The translations under genes and the position numbers were made by a program. Under the pieces are notes generated by a model that saw only the letters and a list, made by a program, of their open reading frames with translations, was not told the DNA's origin and searched no databases. A stretch of DNA of 7,338 bases from the NCBI GenBank assembly GCA_026125835.1, contig JAHCKJ010000103.1, positions 1 to 7,338 on the forward strand, given 5' to 3'. Origin of the DNA: Sphingopyxis sp. (GTDB lineage: Bacteria; Pseudomonadota; Alphaproteobacteria; Sphingomonadales; Sphingomonadaceae). Shown piece by piece: positions 1 to 6,796 of the stretch. How positions within the stretch are numbered: position 1 is the first letter of the stretch; every line of letters begins with the position of its first letter.

Positions 1-298
1 ACGCGCGGTACCAACCGACGGACCCCGACATCGCCAGTCGCGCCAGCGCGGCCCAGCTGTGCAGATGTACGACGGCGGTCGGCCCGCTGCCCCGCCCGCC
101 GATCAGGCGGACGCTGCCATCCGGCGTATGCGCTTCGATCGTGCCCAGCGAGAGGCCTGCATCGATCCGGTCGAGGAGGCGATGAAACAGGCCCGCGGGC
201 GCCAACGACAGCAGCCGCGCCAGCGCGCCACCGCTGCGATAGGCACGGTCGGCGCTGAGCAATTGCTGGCCGCGGCGCGGGCTGACATGCGTGTTCAT
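1..298 (-). CDS. cfa: Cyclopropane-fatty-acyl-phospholipid synthase-like SAM methyltransferase, N-terminal part
   Basis: This partial gene runs off the left edge; 99 codons from its start are present. Seen: an open frame with no stop from ATG at 298, preceded by AGGA (309-306) at a 7-base spacing. The translation begins MNTHVSPRRGQQLL, contains LDRIDAGLSLGTIEAHTPDG (42-61) and reaches SGSVGWYRA (91-99). Known: this is the N-terminal domain that precedes the SAM-binding methyltransferase domain in bacterial CFA synthases, where SGS-GWYRA leads towards the family's GEW segment. The complete enzyme would transfer a methylene from S-adenosylmethionine to unsaturated phospholipid acyl chains at the membrane. 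Inferred: the catalytic domain lies outside the window, so related methyltransferases acting on other lipids cannot be excluded. It starts 35 bases after the photolyase stop, so cotranscription is likely. Confidence 0.8.
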   Translation of the reverse strand, partial: MNTHVSPRRGQQLLSADRAYRSGGALARLLSLAPAGLFHRLLDRIDAGLSLGTIEAHTPDGSVRLIGGRGSGPTAVVHLHSWAALARLAMSGSVGWYRA

Positions 299-309
299 CC
301 TCACGTCCT
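299..309 (-). promoter_or_regulatory. Ribosome binding site of the CFA-synthase-like gene
   Basis: Read on the minus strand, AGGACGTGAGG directly precedes the ATG at 298. AGGA is 7 bases from the start codon, a good Shine-Dalgarno spacing. This supports choosing 298 as the start of a gene that is cut by the window edge. Confidence 0.55.
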
Positions 310-333
310 GCCCCAAAGTCACGCGGCTGACAA

Positions 334-1722
334 TCAGTTGCCTTGCGCTTTCATGACGTCATACGCTGCCAGCGCGCGTTCGCGTGCCGCGCGATGTCCG
401 ATGATCTTTTCGGGGTAGGTCCGGGGACGGCACCCGAAGCTGTCGGGATCATGGATCGCCGGTTCGGTCAAATTCGCCAGTTCGGGCACCCACTGGCGGA
501 TATAGCCCGCAGCGTCGAATTTTTCCGACTGGGTGAGCGGCGCCATGATGCGCGGAAACATGTTGCTGTCGACGCCGCTGCCCGCCACCCATTGCCAGTT
601 GACCGCATTCGATGCGTAATCGGCATCGACGAGCGTGTCCCAGAACCATTGCTCGCCCTGCCGCCAGTCGATCAGCAAATGCTTGATCAGAAAGCTCGCG
701 GCGATCATGCGCACCCGGTTGTGCATCCACCCCGTCGCCCACAGCTGCCGCATCCCGGCATCGACGATCGGATAGCCGGTCCGGCCCTGTTGCCAGGCGC
801 GCAGATCCGCATCCGCAGTGGCGCCGCTACGCCACGGCAGGTCGGTATCGAAGGCCGCCCGCGCGCTGCGGCTGCCATAATCCGGGAATTGCACGATGAT
901 GTTCTGCGCATAATCGCGCCAGCCGAGCTCGCCGAGAAAGACGTCGACCGAGCCGCCGGCATCGGCGGTGCGGTGCCAGATCGTCGCGGGTGACACCTCG
1001 CCGAAATGCAAATGCGGCGACAGGCGCGAACTGCCCTCGCGTGACGGCAGGTTGCGTTGGCGGTCGTAATCTGCGGCTTCATCGACAAACGCCGCGATCC
1101 GCTTGCGCGCACCCGCCTCCCCCGGTTCCCATTCGGCCGCAAAACCGCCAGCCCAGTCGGGCTTGGTCGGCAGCAGGTTCCAGTCGGCCAGCGTGTCCGA
1201 TGCCGGCCACCCGGTCGGACCCGCAATATCGCGCGGACAGTCGCGCAGCGCGGCGGGCGGCATCTGGTCTTTCAACGCGCGCCAGAAGGGAGTGTAGATT
1301 TTGTACGGTGTCCCGCCCCCGGTCGTCAGCGACCCCGGTGGCAGCAGGAAATTGCCGTCATGGCACACCAGATCGAGCCGCTTCGCGACCGCCCGTTCGG
1401 CATTGCGCCACCACGGCTCGTAATGCCGCAGGCAATGCACTCGCGCGGTGCCTGTTTCTTGGGCGATTTTAGTCAGTTGATCGTCGCACTTGCCGCGCCG
1501 CAGGACCAGCCGCGACCCCTTGTCGCGCAGGCTGGCATCCAGGCTGGTCAGGCTGTGGTGCAGCCACCACCGCGACGCTTGGCCCATGCGGCGATGTTTG
1601 GGTGTCTCGTCGTCCAGAATGAAAACCGGGATCACCGGCCCTTCGGCCGCCGCCGCGCTAACCGCCGCCTGATCGGACAGGCGCAAATCGCGCCGAAACC
1701 ACAGGATGACGGGCGCGGTCAT
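334..1722 (-). CDS. phrB: Deoxyribodipyrimidine photolyase (class I type), FAD-dependent
   Basis: This 462-residue protein has the usual length for a class I-type DNA photolyase (E. coli Phr, about 472). Such enzymes use light to split UV-induced cyclobutane pyrimidine dimers. Seen: the antenna-domain start VILWFRRDLRLSD (5-17), YKIYTPFWRA (140-149), the FAD-binding stretch SRLSPHLHFGEVSP (232-245), GWRDYAQN (267-274), GRTGYPIVDAGMRQLW (313-328) and GWMHNRVRM (331-339). Aligned by eye to E. coli, the electron-transfer tryptophans W306, W359 and W382 correspond to W297, W353 and W376. The FAD-proximal asparagine N378 corresponds to N372. The MTHF-contacting Asn-Glu pair of E. coli (108-109) aligns with Trp-Trp (104-105), so the antenna cofactor may differ. 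The ATG overlaps the upstream hydrolase stop as ATGA, implying translational coupling. A (6-4) photolyase or cryptochrome is less likely but not excluded by sequence alone. Confidence 0.93.
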   Translation of the reverse strand: MTAPVILWFRRDLRLSDQAAVSAAAAEGPVIPVFILDDETPKHRRMGQASRWWLHHSLTSLDASLRDKGSRLVLRRGKCDDQLTKIAQETGTARVHCLRHYEPWWRNAERAVAKRLDLVCHDGNFLLPPGSLTTGGGTPYKIYTPFWRALKDQMPPAALRDCPRDIAGPTGWPASDTLADWNLLPTKPDWAGGFAAEWEPGEAGARKRIAAFVDEAADYDRQRNLPSREGSSRLSPHLHFGEVSPATIWHRTADAGGSVDVFLGELGWRDYAQNIIVQFPDYGSRSARAAFDTDLPWRSGATADADLRAWQQGRTGYPIVDAGMRQLWATGWMHNRVRMIAASFLIKHLLIDWRQGEQWFWDTLVDADYASNAVNWQWVAGSGVDSNMFPRIMAPLTQSEKFDAAGYIRQWVPELANLTEPAIHDPDSFGCRPRTYPEKIIGHRAARERALAAYDVMKAQGN

Positions 1723-2678
1723 TCGTGGTGCGTCGCGGTGTCGGGCGCGGTGAGACGAACCTGGAAACGATCCTGTGCCAAAGGGTGCATGAACCGCTGG
1801 TCGCGGAGCAGGATGGCGTCGCCGTCGCGCTGCGCCACCGGCATCCGCGCCCAGAACAGAAAGGCGCGCGCATTGGGATCGCCCATCAGCCAGAGCGGCA
1901 ACCGCGCATCGTCCATGCCGGTCGGCTGTCCGCTGAGGTCGATCGTGCCGCCAACGCCGGGCGTGAAGCTGCCCGCGCCATAACGATCGGCGGTGCGCCA
2001 GAAGATGTCGCGCTGCCAGAAAGCCAGTGGCGGCGGACTGGCGACCACCAGCGGTTCACGATGGCCGCCGGCCACCAGCGCGTCCTTACCCATGCGCTCG
2101 GCGGCCCCGGTAATGAGGCCGTTGCCGAAGATATAGCCGCACACGGCAAGGAACCCGAGCCAGGCAGGACGCGTCCAATCCGCCGCTCCGGCCCGTTCGC
2201 GGCGCAACGACAGCCACAAGGACAGCCCCAGCGTGACCCATATCCACAGGTCGATGATAAAGATCGTATCGCCGTAAAACCATTGCGACGAAAAGGGTTC
2301 AAGCAAGCGGATGCCGTAATTGTTGAGCCAGTCGAGTGCAGGGTGGCTCAGGCAGCCGATATAGGCGAGCGCGAGCAGCCAAGCCTTGTCGACCGGCAAC
2401 CGCGCGGCGGGCCGCGTACCGCGCCGCGCCTGCCAACCGTCGAACGCCAGCATCGCCCCCCACAACAGGACGGGCAGCACCAGCATCGCGATCGGGCCAT
2501 GGGTGATGCCGCGCCGGAACCCCAGATGCTGATCGCCGTCGAGCCAGAACAGACAGGCCGCGTCGATGTCGGGCAGGTTTGCCGCCAGGATCAGCGTCGG
2601 GATCGCCAGCCCCGTCTTTTTCTTCAATCCCAACTGGCCGACCAGCGCGCCGACCATGCTATGCGTCAGATTATCCAT
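1719..2678 (-). CDS. YdjM-like (DUF457/PF04307-type) inner-membrane metal-dependent hydrolase
   Basis: This is a 319-residue membrane protein with no established substrate. Seen, numbered from the chosen start: MDNLTHSMVGALVGQ (1-15), NLPDID (34-39), RRGITHGP (55-62) and HPALDWLNNYG (112-122). These His/Asp motifs characterise the YdjM/DUF457 family of predicted metal-dependent hydrolases. Hydrophobic segments lie near 63-77, 100-112, 140-158 and 172-189. A soluble tail of about 125 residues follows, making this protein longer than E. coli YdjM (about 200 residues). The start at 2678 was chosen because MDNLTH is where this family normally begins. In-frame alternatives are ATG 2708, ATG 2735 and TTG 2747; the added residues show no family feature, and none of the four starts has a strong Shine-Dalgarno. 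The gene follows korB by 78 bases and its stop overlaps the phr start. Known: E. coli ydjM is LexA-controlled. Inferred: a DNA-damage or envelope-stress role through the coupling to phr. Confidence 0.82.
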   Translation of the reverse strand: MDNLTHSMVGALVGQLGLKKKTGLAIPTLILAANLPDIDAACLFWLDGDQHLGFRRGITHGPIAMLVLPVLLWGAMLAFDGWQARRGTRPAARLPVDKAWLLALAYIGCLSHPALDWLNNYGIRLLEPFSSQWFYGDTIFIIDLWIWVTLGLSLWLSLRRERAGAADWTRPAWLGFLAVCGYIFGNGLITGAAERMGKDALVAGGHREPLVVASPPPLAFWQRDIFWRTADRYGAGSFTPGVGGTIDLSGQPTGMDDARLPLWLMGDPNARAFLFWARMPVAQRDGDAILLRDQRFMHPLAQDRFQVRLTAPDTATHHE

Positions 2679-2756
2679 CGCCGCTTGGTGGCGCGGATCG
2701 AGCGGCATTGCAATCGGCGATGCGGACCGGTGCATGGCCCGCCACAAGTTGAGCCG

Positions 2757-3794
2757 CTAAAGGTCCGGACCGCCCTCGACCACCGTCCACGTCTGCCCTT
2801 TTTTCAGCAGGCTTTGCAAGTCGGCGGTCTTGCCCTCTGCCGCCGCGGCATTTTGGCGCCAGACGTCGGCTTCAAAAGTCGGGCGCGGGTCATCGTACAG
2901 CACGCCGAGCGCCATCGGGAACTCGCCGAAGCGCATTTCGACGAGCATGTGCGCGACGCTGCGGTTGGTGACGTCATGGACGATCACCCCTGCGGCCTGC
3001 CAGTCGCCATCGACGACGTCGACCGTCTTGAGGTGCAGCGCCTCGGCGTCAAGCGCGATGCCCTTGGTGCCCTTGGCATAGAGCATCGGTTCGCCATTCT
3101 CGAGCCAGAGCTGGCGGTCTTCCGCGCCCTTCGGCGCCGCAAAATCCTCGAACACGTCTTTGTTGTAGACGATACAGTTCTGGAAAATCTCGATAAAGGC
3201 CGCGCCCTTGTGGGCGTGGGCCGCTTTCAACACTTCGGGTAGTTTTTTCGACACGTCAAAGCCACGCGCGACGAACCGCGCGCCCGCGCCGAGTGCGAAT
3301 GCCGCGGGCTGCGCCGGGCGGTCGATTGAGCCATAGGGGGTCGACGGGCTGGTCGTGCCGACGCGGCTGGTCGGCGAATATTGGCCCTTGGTCAGCCCGT
3401 AAATCTCGTTGTTGAACAACATGATCTGGCAATCGAGGTTGCGGCGGATCAGGTGCATCGTGTGGTTCCCACCGATCGACAGCCCGTCGCCGTCGCCGGT
3501 GACGATCCACACGTCGAGGTTCGGGTTCGCCAGCTTCAATCCGGTCGCGAACGCCGGCGCACGGCCGTGGATCGTGTGGAAGCCATAGGTTTCCATATAA
3601 TAGGGAAAGCGCGACGAGCAGCCGATGCCACTGATGAACACGGTGTTTTCAGGCGCAGTGCCGATTTCGGGCATCGTGCGCTGCACCGCCTTCAAAATCG
3701 CATAGTCGCCGCAGCCGGGGCACCAGCGGACTTCCTGATCGGTTTCCCAATCCTTGAGCGTGGTCGTCCGCCCGATGGTCGTCATCTCGTTCAC
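2757..3794 (-). CDS. korB: 2-oxoglutarate:ferredoxin oxidoreductase, beta subunit (TPP and [4Fe-4S] binding)
   Basis: This 345-residue subunit works with KorA to oxidise a 2-oxoacid, most likely 2-oxoglutarate, with CoA to the acyl-CoA (succinyl-CoA), CO2 and reduced ferredoxin in the cytoplasm. Seen: WCPGCGDY (24-31) and GIGCSSR (56-62) supply C25, C28 and C59, and FQNC supplies C207, the four cysteines expected for the single [4Fe-4S] cluster. HGRAPAFATGLKLANP (76-91), GDGDGLSIGGNH (100-111) and NNEIYGLTKGQYSPTS (128-143) form the thiamine-diphosphate/Mg binding core. The GTG start at 3794 overlaps the korA stop as GTGA and has GAGGAGG at 7 bases. An ATG at 3785 is possible but lies 16 bases from that site. 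Length and lack of separate gamma and delta genes fit the aerobe-type KorAB class known from Mycobacterium tuberculosis. Substrate choice between 2-oxoglutarate and other 2-oxoacids is inferred from overall resemblance. Confidence 0.94.
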   Translation of the reverse strand: MNEMTTIGRTTTLKDWETDQEVRWCPGCGDYAILKAVQRTMPEIGTAPENTVFISGIGCSSRFPYYMETYGFHTIHGRAPAFATGLKLANPNLDVWIVTGDGDGLSIGGNHTMHLIRRNLDCQIMLFNNEIYGLTKGQYSPTSRVGTTSPSTPYGSIDRPAQPAAFALGAGARFVARGFDVSKKLPEVLKAAHAHKGAAFIEIFQNCIVYNKDVFEDFAAPKGAEDRQLWLENGEPMLYAKGTKGIALDAEALHLKTVDVVDGDWQAAGVIVHDVTNRSVAHMLVEMRFGEFPMALGVLYDDPRPTFEADVWRQNAAAAEGKTADLQSLLKKGQTWTVVEGGPDL

Positions 3795-5653
3795 TTGAGT
3801 GCCTCCTCAATGGCGGCTTCGATCTCTGCAATCGTGAAGGGCTGGCCCGACACCTTGTTCACCGGTTTCGCGTCGACCAGATACTGGTCGCGCAGCACGG
3901 TCTTGAGCTGGCCGGTGTTCATCTCGGGCACGATTACCTTGTCAAAGCTCTTGAGCAATTCGCCAAGGTTGGCGGGCAGCGGCCAGATATGACGGATGTG
4001 AACATGGCTGACATCCTGGCTCTCGGCACGCTTGCGGCGCACCGCCTGGTGGATCGGGCCGAAGGTCGAACCCCAGCCGACGACCGCGAGCTTGCCGCCC
4101 TCGGCACCCAGCTCGACGATCTGGTCGGGGACCTTGATGCCGTCGATCTTGTCCTTGCGGATGTCGGTCATCGCCTGATGATTGCCCGGCGCATAATTGA
4201 TGTGGCCGGTATCGACTTCCTTCTCGATCCCGCCGATGCGGTGGAGCAGGCCCGGCGTGCCGGGCTTGACCCACGGACGCGCGAGCTTGTCGTCACGGCC
4301 ATAGGGTTTGAAGCCGCCGTCGGGCACCTCGGTCAGGAACTCGACCGGAAAGGCCTCGTACGTCGTCAGATCAGGCACCGCCCACGGCTCGGCGGCGTTG
4401 GCGATATAGCCGTCGGTGAGCAGCATCACCGGGGTCATATATTGCACCGCGATACGCACCGCCTCGATCGCGCAATCGAACGCGTCGCCGGGCGAGCGCG
4501 CCGAAATGACGGGCATCGGGGCGTCGCCGTTGCGGCCATATACCGCCTGATAAAGGTCGGACTGTTCGGTTTTCGTCGGCAGGCCGGTCGAGGGACCGCC
4601 GCGCTGCGAATTGACGATGACGAGCGGCAGCTCGGTCATGATCGCAAGGCCCATCGCCTCGCCTTTCAACGCTATACCGGGTCCCGACGATGACGTCACA
4701 CCGAGCGCACCGCCGTAGCTCGCACCGATTGCCGAGCAGATGGCGGCGATTTCGTCCTCGGCCTGAAAGGTCGTGACGTCATATTCCTTGAGCCGCGAGA
4801 GGTGATGGAGAATCGCCGACGCGGGCGTGATCGGATAGCCGCCGAAGAACATCGGCAGCTTCGCGAGCTGCGCTCCCGCAACAAGCCCGAGCGCGATGCC
4901 CTCGGCACCGGTCAGCGTGCGATAGAGCCCCGGCGCAACAGGCGCGGGATCGACATGATGCTGCTTCAGCGGCCCCGCGAGCTCGGCGGTCTCGCCATAA
5001 GCATGGCCCGCGTTGAGCGCCGCGATGTTTGCCGCGGCAAGATCGGGCGCCTTCGCAAACTTCCCGTTCAGCCAGTCAACCAGCGGCTGGCGGTCGCGAT
5101 CGAACATCCAGAGTGCCAGCCCCAGCGTCCACATATTCTTGCAGCGCAAAGCTTCCTTGTTGCCGAGGCCAAAGGGCTTCACCGCATCCATCGTCAGCTG
5201 GCTGATGTTGAGCTTCAAGAGCTGCCACTTGGCCAGGCTGCCGTCGTCGAGCGGGTTGGCGTCATATTTCGCCTTGGCAAGGTTGCGATCATTGAACTCA
5301 CCCTCGTCGGCGATGATCAGCCCGCCCGGCTTCAGCTGAGGCACATTGGTCTTGAGCGCCGCGGGGTTCATCGCGACGAGCACGTCGGGCGCGTCGCCCG
5401 CGGTGTCGATCGCCGACGAACCGAAATTGATCTGGAAGGCCGACACACCGAAGAGCGTGCCCTGCGGCGCGCGGATCTCGGCGGGGAAATCGGGGAAGGT
5501 CGCAAAGTCGTTGCCCGCGAGCGCCGACGACAAGGTGAACTGACCACCGGTCAGCTGCATCCCGTCGCCGCTATCGCCTGCAAATCTGACTACCACCGCA
5601 TCCGAAAGGGGGGACTGCCGCTTGTCGGCTTCGTCCACTACCGCTGTCGCCAT
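3791..5653 (-). CDS. korA: 2-oxoglutarate:ferredoxin oxidoreductase, alpha subunit (fused gamma-alpha)
   Basis: This 620-residue large subunit is the partner of KorB. Seen: an N-terminal gamma domain at about 18-200, with VVRFAGDSGDGMQLTGGQF (21-39) and PDFPAEIRAPQGT (54-66). The alpha-type pyrimidine-binding domain follows from about 245, with GGYPITPAS (271-279), the AEDEIAAICSAIGASYGG stretch (298-315), SSSGPGIALKGE (321-332) and the RGGPSTGLPTKTEQSDL block (351-367). A C-terminal transketolase-like domain contains HIWPLP (555-560) and VIVPEMNTGQL (573-583). The gamma-alpha fusion and length match KorA of two-subunit enzymes (about 600-650 residues). No ferredoxin-like CxxCxxC domain is present, so an external ferredoxin must accept the electrons; none is encoded in this window. 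The ATG at 5653 sits just ahead of the conserved gamma domain, but its ribosome binding site is weak (AGAAG at 4 bases or AAGG at 10). korA is first in the minus-strand run, so its promoter should lie in 5654-5848. Confidence 0.94.
   Translation of the reverse strand: MATAVVDEADKRQSPLSDAVVVRFAGDSGDGMQLTGGQFTLSSALAGNDFATFPDFPAEIRAPQGTLFGVSAFQINFGSSAIDTAGDAPDVLVAMNPAALKTNVPQLKPGGLIIADEGEFNDRNLAKAKYDANPLDDGSLAKWQLLKLNISQLTMDAVKPFGLGNKEALRCKNMWTLGLALWMFDRDRQPLVDWLNGKFAKAPDLAAANIAALNAGHAYGETAELAGPLKQHHVDPAPVAPGLYRTLTGAEGIALGLVAGAQLAKLPMFFGGYPITPASAILHHLSRLKEYDVTTFQAEDEIAAICSAIGASYGGALGVTSSSGPGIALKGEAMGLAIMTELPLVIVNSQRGGPSTGLPTKTEQSDLYQAVYGRNGDAPMPVISARSPGDAFDCAIEAVRIAVQYMTPVMLLTDGYIANAAEPWAVPDLTTYEAFPVEFLTEVPDGGFKPYGRDDKLARPWVKPGTPGLLHRIGGIEKEVDTGHINYAPGNHQAMTDIRKDKIDGIKVPDQIVELGAEGGKLAVVGWGSTFGPIHQAVRRKRAESQDVSHVHIRHIWPLPANLGELLKSFDKVIVPEMNTGQLKTVLRDQYLVDAKPVNKVSGQPFTIAEIEAAIEEALK
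3802..3808 (-). promoter_or_regulatory. Strong ribosome binding site for korB inside the 3' end of korA
   Basis: On the minus strand GAGGAGG occurs 7 bases before the GTG at 3794, within the last codons of korA (the ...IEEALK end). A near-perfect Shine-Dalgarno match here decides the GTG start over the ATG at 3785 and indicates that KorB is made by coupled or efficient reinitiated translation, which suits equal subunit synthesis. Confidence 0.75.
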
Positions 5654-5672
5654 CTATCTTCTGCCTTGAATC

Positions 5673-5776
5673 TTGCGAACCTGTGACGCTGGCCTAGGCC
5701 TGTGGGCGCGATGCCGCAATTCAGAAAAAATTGTGCGCTGCAAACTTCAACCGTCGAATGGGTTGCGAATTGCGAT
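5673..5776 (+). repeat. Three TTGCGA(A/T) motifs in the divergent promoter region
   Basis: TTGCGAA occurs at 5673-5679 and 5763-5769, and TTGCGAT at 5770-5776. The last two are in direct tandem with a 7-base period. An 8-base inverted pair, CGCAATTC (5715-5722) and GAATTGCG (5767-5774), overlaps the tandem. A further AATTGTGCG (5729-5737) resembles the same core. These could be regulator binding sites or chance similarity; no family is assigned. Confidence 0.35.
5691..5700. repeat. Perfect 10-base palindrome GGCCTAGGCC
   Basis: GGCCTAGGCC reads identically on both strands, and the symmetry ends at its borders. It lies 38 bases upstream of the korA start and includes CTAG, often a rare tetranucleotide in proteobacterial genomes. 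It might be an operator near the korA promoter, but a single short palindrome is weak evidence. Confidence 0.25.
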
Positions 5777-5834
5777 TGAATTATCCGCGACGATGCCGAA
5801 TAGCTGCGCGAACAACAGGCCGCACAAGCGGAAC

Positions 5835-5840
5835 GAGGGG
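5835..5840 (+). promoter_or_regulatory. Ribosome binding site of the HSL-type hydrolase
   Basis: GAGGGG lies 8 bases before the ATG at 5849. The good match and spacing support this start codon for the alpha/beta hydrolase gene. Confidence 0.65.
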
Positions 5841-5848
5841 ATCACAGG

Positions 5849-6796
5849 ATGACCGACGGCACCACCCATTTTACGCGCCCTGACGTGGCGATGTTCCTGG
5901 CCTTCCTGAACGCGCAGGACGGTCCAAAGATGGAAGAGATGCCGCCCGAGGGGGCGCGCGAGATGTTCCGCGTCATGGCCCGGATGGCCGACGCTCCGCG
6001 CGGCGAGATTGCGCATGTCGAGGACCGCACAATTCCCGGCCCTGCCGGCGAAATTCCCGTCCGCATCTACGACAATCGTCCGGGCCGCGAACCCGGGCCG
6101 GTCATGGTCTTCTTCCACGGCGGCGGCTGGGTCATAGGCGACCTCGATACTCACGATGGCTATTGCGCCGAAGCCGCACGCTTGCTCGACATGCCGGTAA
6201 TCGCGGTCGATTATCGCCTCGCGCCCGAACATCCATTCCCCGCCGCGCCCGACGATTGCGAGGCGGCGACGCGCTGGGTCGCGGACCATTTCCCCTGCAC
6301 CGGGCTGGTGCTGTCGGGCGAAAGCGCGGGCGGCAACCTGACCATCGCGACGGCGCTTACCCTTCGCGACAAACCCGCGTCAAAGCCGGTGATTGCGATG
6401 CACCCGATCTATCCCGCGGTGACGACGCACGACGATTGGCAAAGCTATCGCGATTTTGGCGAAGGCCATCTGCTGACCACCGGCAGCATGACGTGGTTCG
6501 GCAACCATTATGCGCCCGACCCTGCCGACTACCGAGCCTCACCGCTCGATTTTCCTGCCGCAGGGCTGCCGCCCACATTGCTCACCACGGCGGGTCTCGA
6601 TCCGCTGCGCGATCAGGGCCGCGCTTATGCCGCCAAGCTGATCGAAGGCGGCGTACCGACGACGTACCGCGAGGCGGCGGGCAGCATTCACGGCTATATC
6701 AACCTGGCGCAAGGTATCCCGAGCGCCAAAGACGATATCCGCGGTGCGCTCACTGTCTTGAAAGCGATCGTGAGCGAAGCTACCGGCGCGGCATGA
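5849..6796 (+). CDS. Alpha/beta hydrolase of the hormone-sensitive-lipase (HSL, family IV) type
   Basis: This 315-residue serine esterase has the usual length of bacterial HSL-type enzymes. Seen: the oxyanion-hole motif FFHGGGWVIGD (88-98), DYRLAPEHPFPAAPDD (121-136), the nucleophile elbow SGESAGGN (156-163) with S159, the acid DPLRD (251-255) with D251, and the base H281 in GSIHGYINL. The catalytic triad is therefore complete. Family members hydrolyse short- to medium-chain acyl esters. The natural substrate cannot be read from the sequence. There is no evident signal peptide or membrane segment, so a cytoplasmic location is likely. The N-terminal part (1-50) forms the variable cap typical of the family. 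A clear GAGGGG ribosome binding site precedes the ATG. Its stop overlaps the rppH start as ATGA, so the two genes are probably cotranscribed and translationally coupled. Confidence 0.9.
   Translation: MTDGTTHFTRPDVAMFLAFLNAQDGPKMEEMPPEGAREMFRVMARMADAPRGEIAHVEDRTIPGPAGEIPVRIYDNRPGREPGPVMVFFHGGGWVIGDLDTHDGYCAEAARLLDMPVIAVDYRLAPEHPFPAAPDDCEAATRWVADHFPCTGLVLSGESAGGNLTIATALTLRDKPASKPVIAMHPIYPAVTTHDDWQSYRDFGEGHLLTTGSMTWFGNHYAPDPADYRASPLDFPAAGLPPTLLTTAGLDPLRDQGRAYAAKLIEGGVPTTYREAAGSIHGYINLAQGIPSAKDDIRGALTVLKAIVSEATGAA

Larger units (their letters stand above)
5654..5848. promoter_or_regulatory. Divergent intergenic region between korA and the esterase-rppH pair
   Basis: These 195 bases separate two divergent transcription units and must hold the korA promoter and probably that of the esterase gene. 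The middle (about 5718-5785) is visibly more AT-rich than the flanking genes. I found no convincing -35/-10 pair on either strand; a TTGAAT (5777-5782) followed after 18 bases by TAGCTG is the least poor plus-strand candidate. The region contains three TTGCGA copies, an inverted CGCAATTC/GAATTGCG pair and a GGCCTAGGCC palindrome, described separately. No open frame here looks coding. Confidence 0.6.

Noticed and set aside
59..418. Small plus- and minus-strand open frames near the left edge
   Set aside because: The minus frame that continues off the edge from 298 gives CFA-synthase sequence (SGSVGWYRA); the 61-codon minus frame at 103-288 and the plus frame are shadows of it.
1057..1983. A 308-codon plus-strand open frame
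   Set aside because: It is antisense across phr and the hydrolase, crosses their junction, and has no recognisable domain.
1725..3242. A 505-codon plus-strand open frame
   Set aside because: It is antisense to the hydrolase and korB, both supported by family motifs. Its translation is low-complexity Arg/Pro/Gln-rich and resembles no family, as expected for the mirror frame of GC-rich genes.
4802..5686. A 294-codon plus-strand open frame
   Set aside because: It is antisense to the conserved gamma domain of korA and its translation is Arg-rich without motifs.
5810..5834. Possible alphaproteobacterial SOS box (GAAC-N7-GAAC) upstream of the esterase
   Set aside because: Two GAAC motifs occur (5810-5813 and 5831-5834), but the spacing is 17, not 7, and the second adjoins the ribosome binding site. 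I noticed no correct SOS box ahead of the hydrolase or phr.
5747..6289. A 180-codon minus-strand open frame over the divergent region
   Set aside because: It is antisense to the esterase motifs HGGG and DYRLAPEHP and to the esterase promoter region, with no family resemblance.
6163..6792. N-terminal extension of the rppH frame inside the esterase gene
   Set aside because: The frame is open but the translation before 6793 is Arg-rich shadow sequence. RppH proteins begin near the LPYRPC motif, which follows the ATG at 6793.
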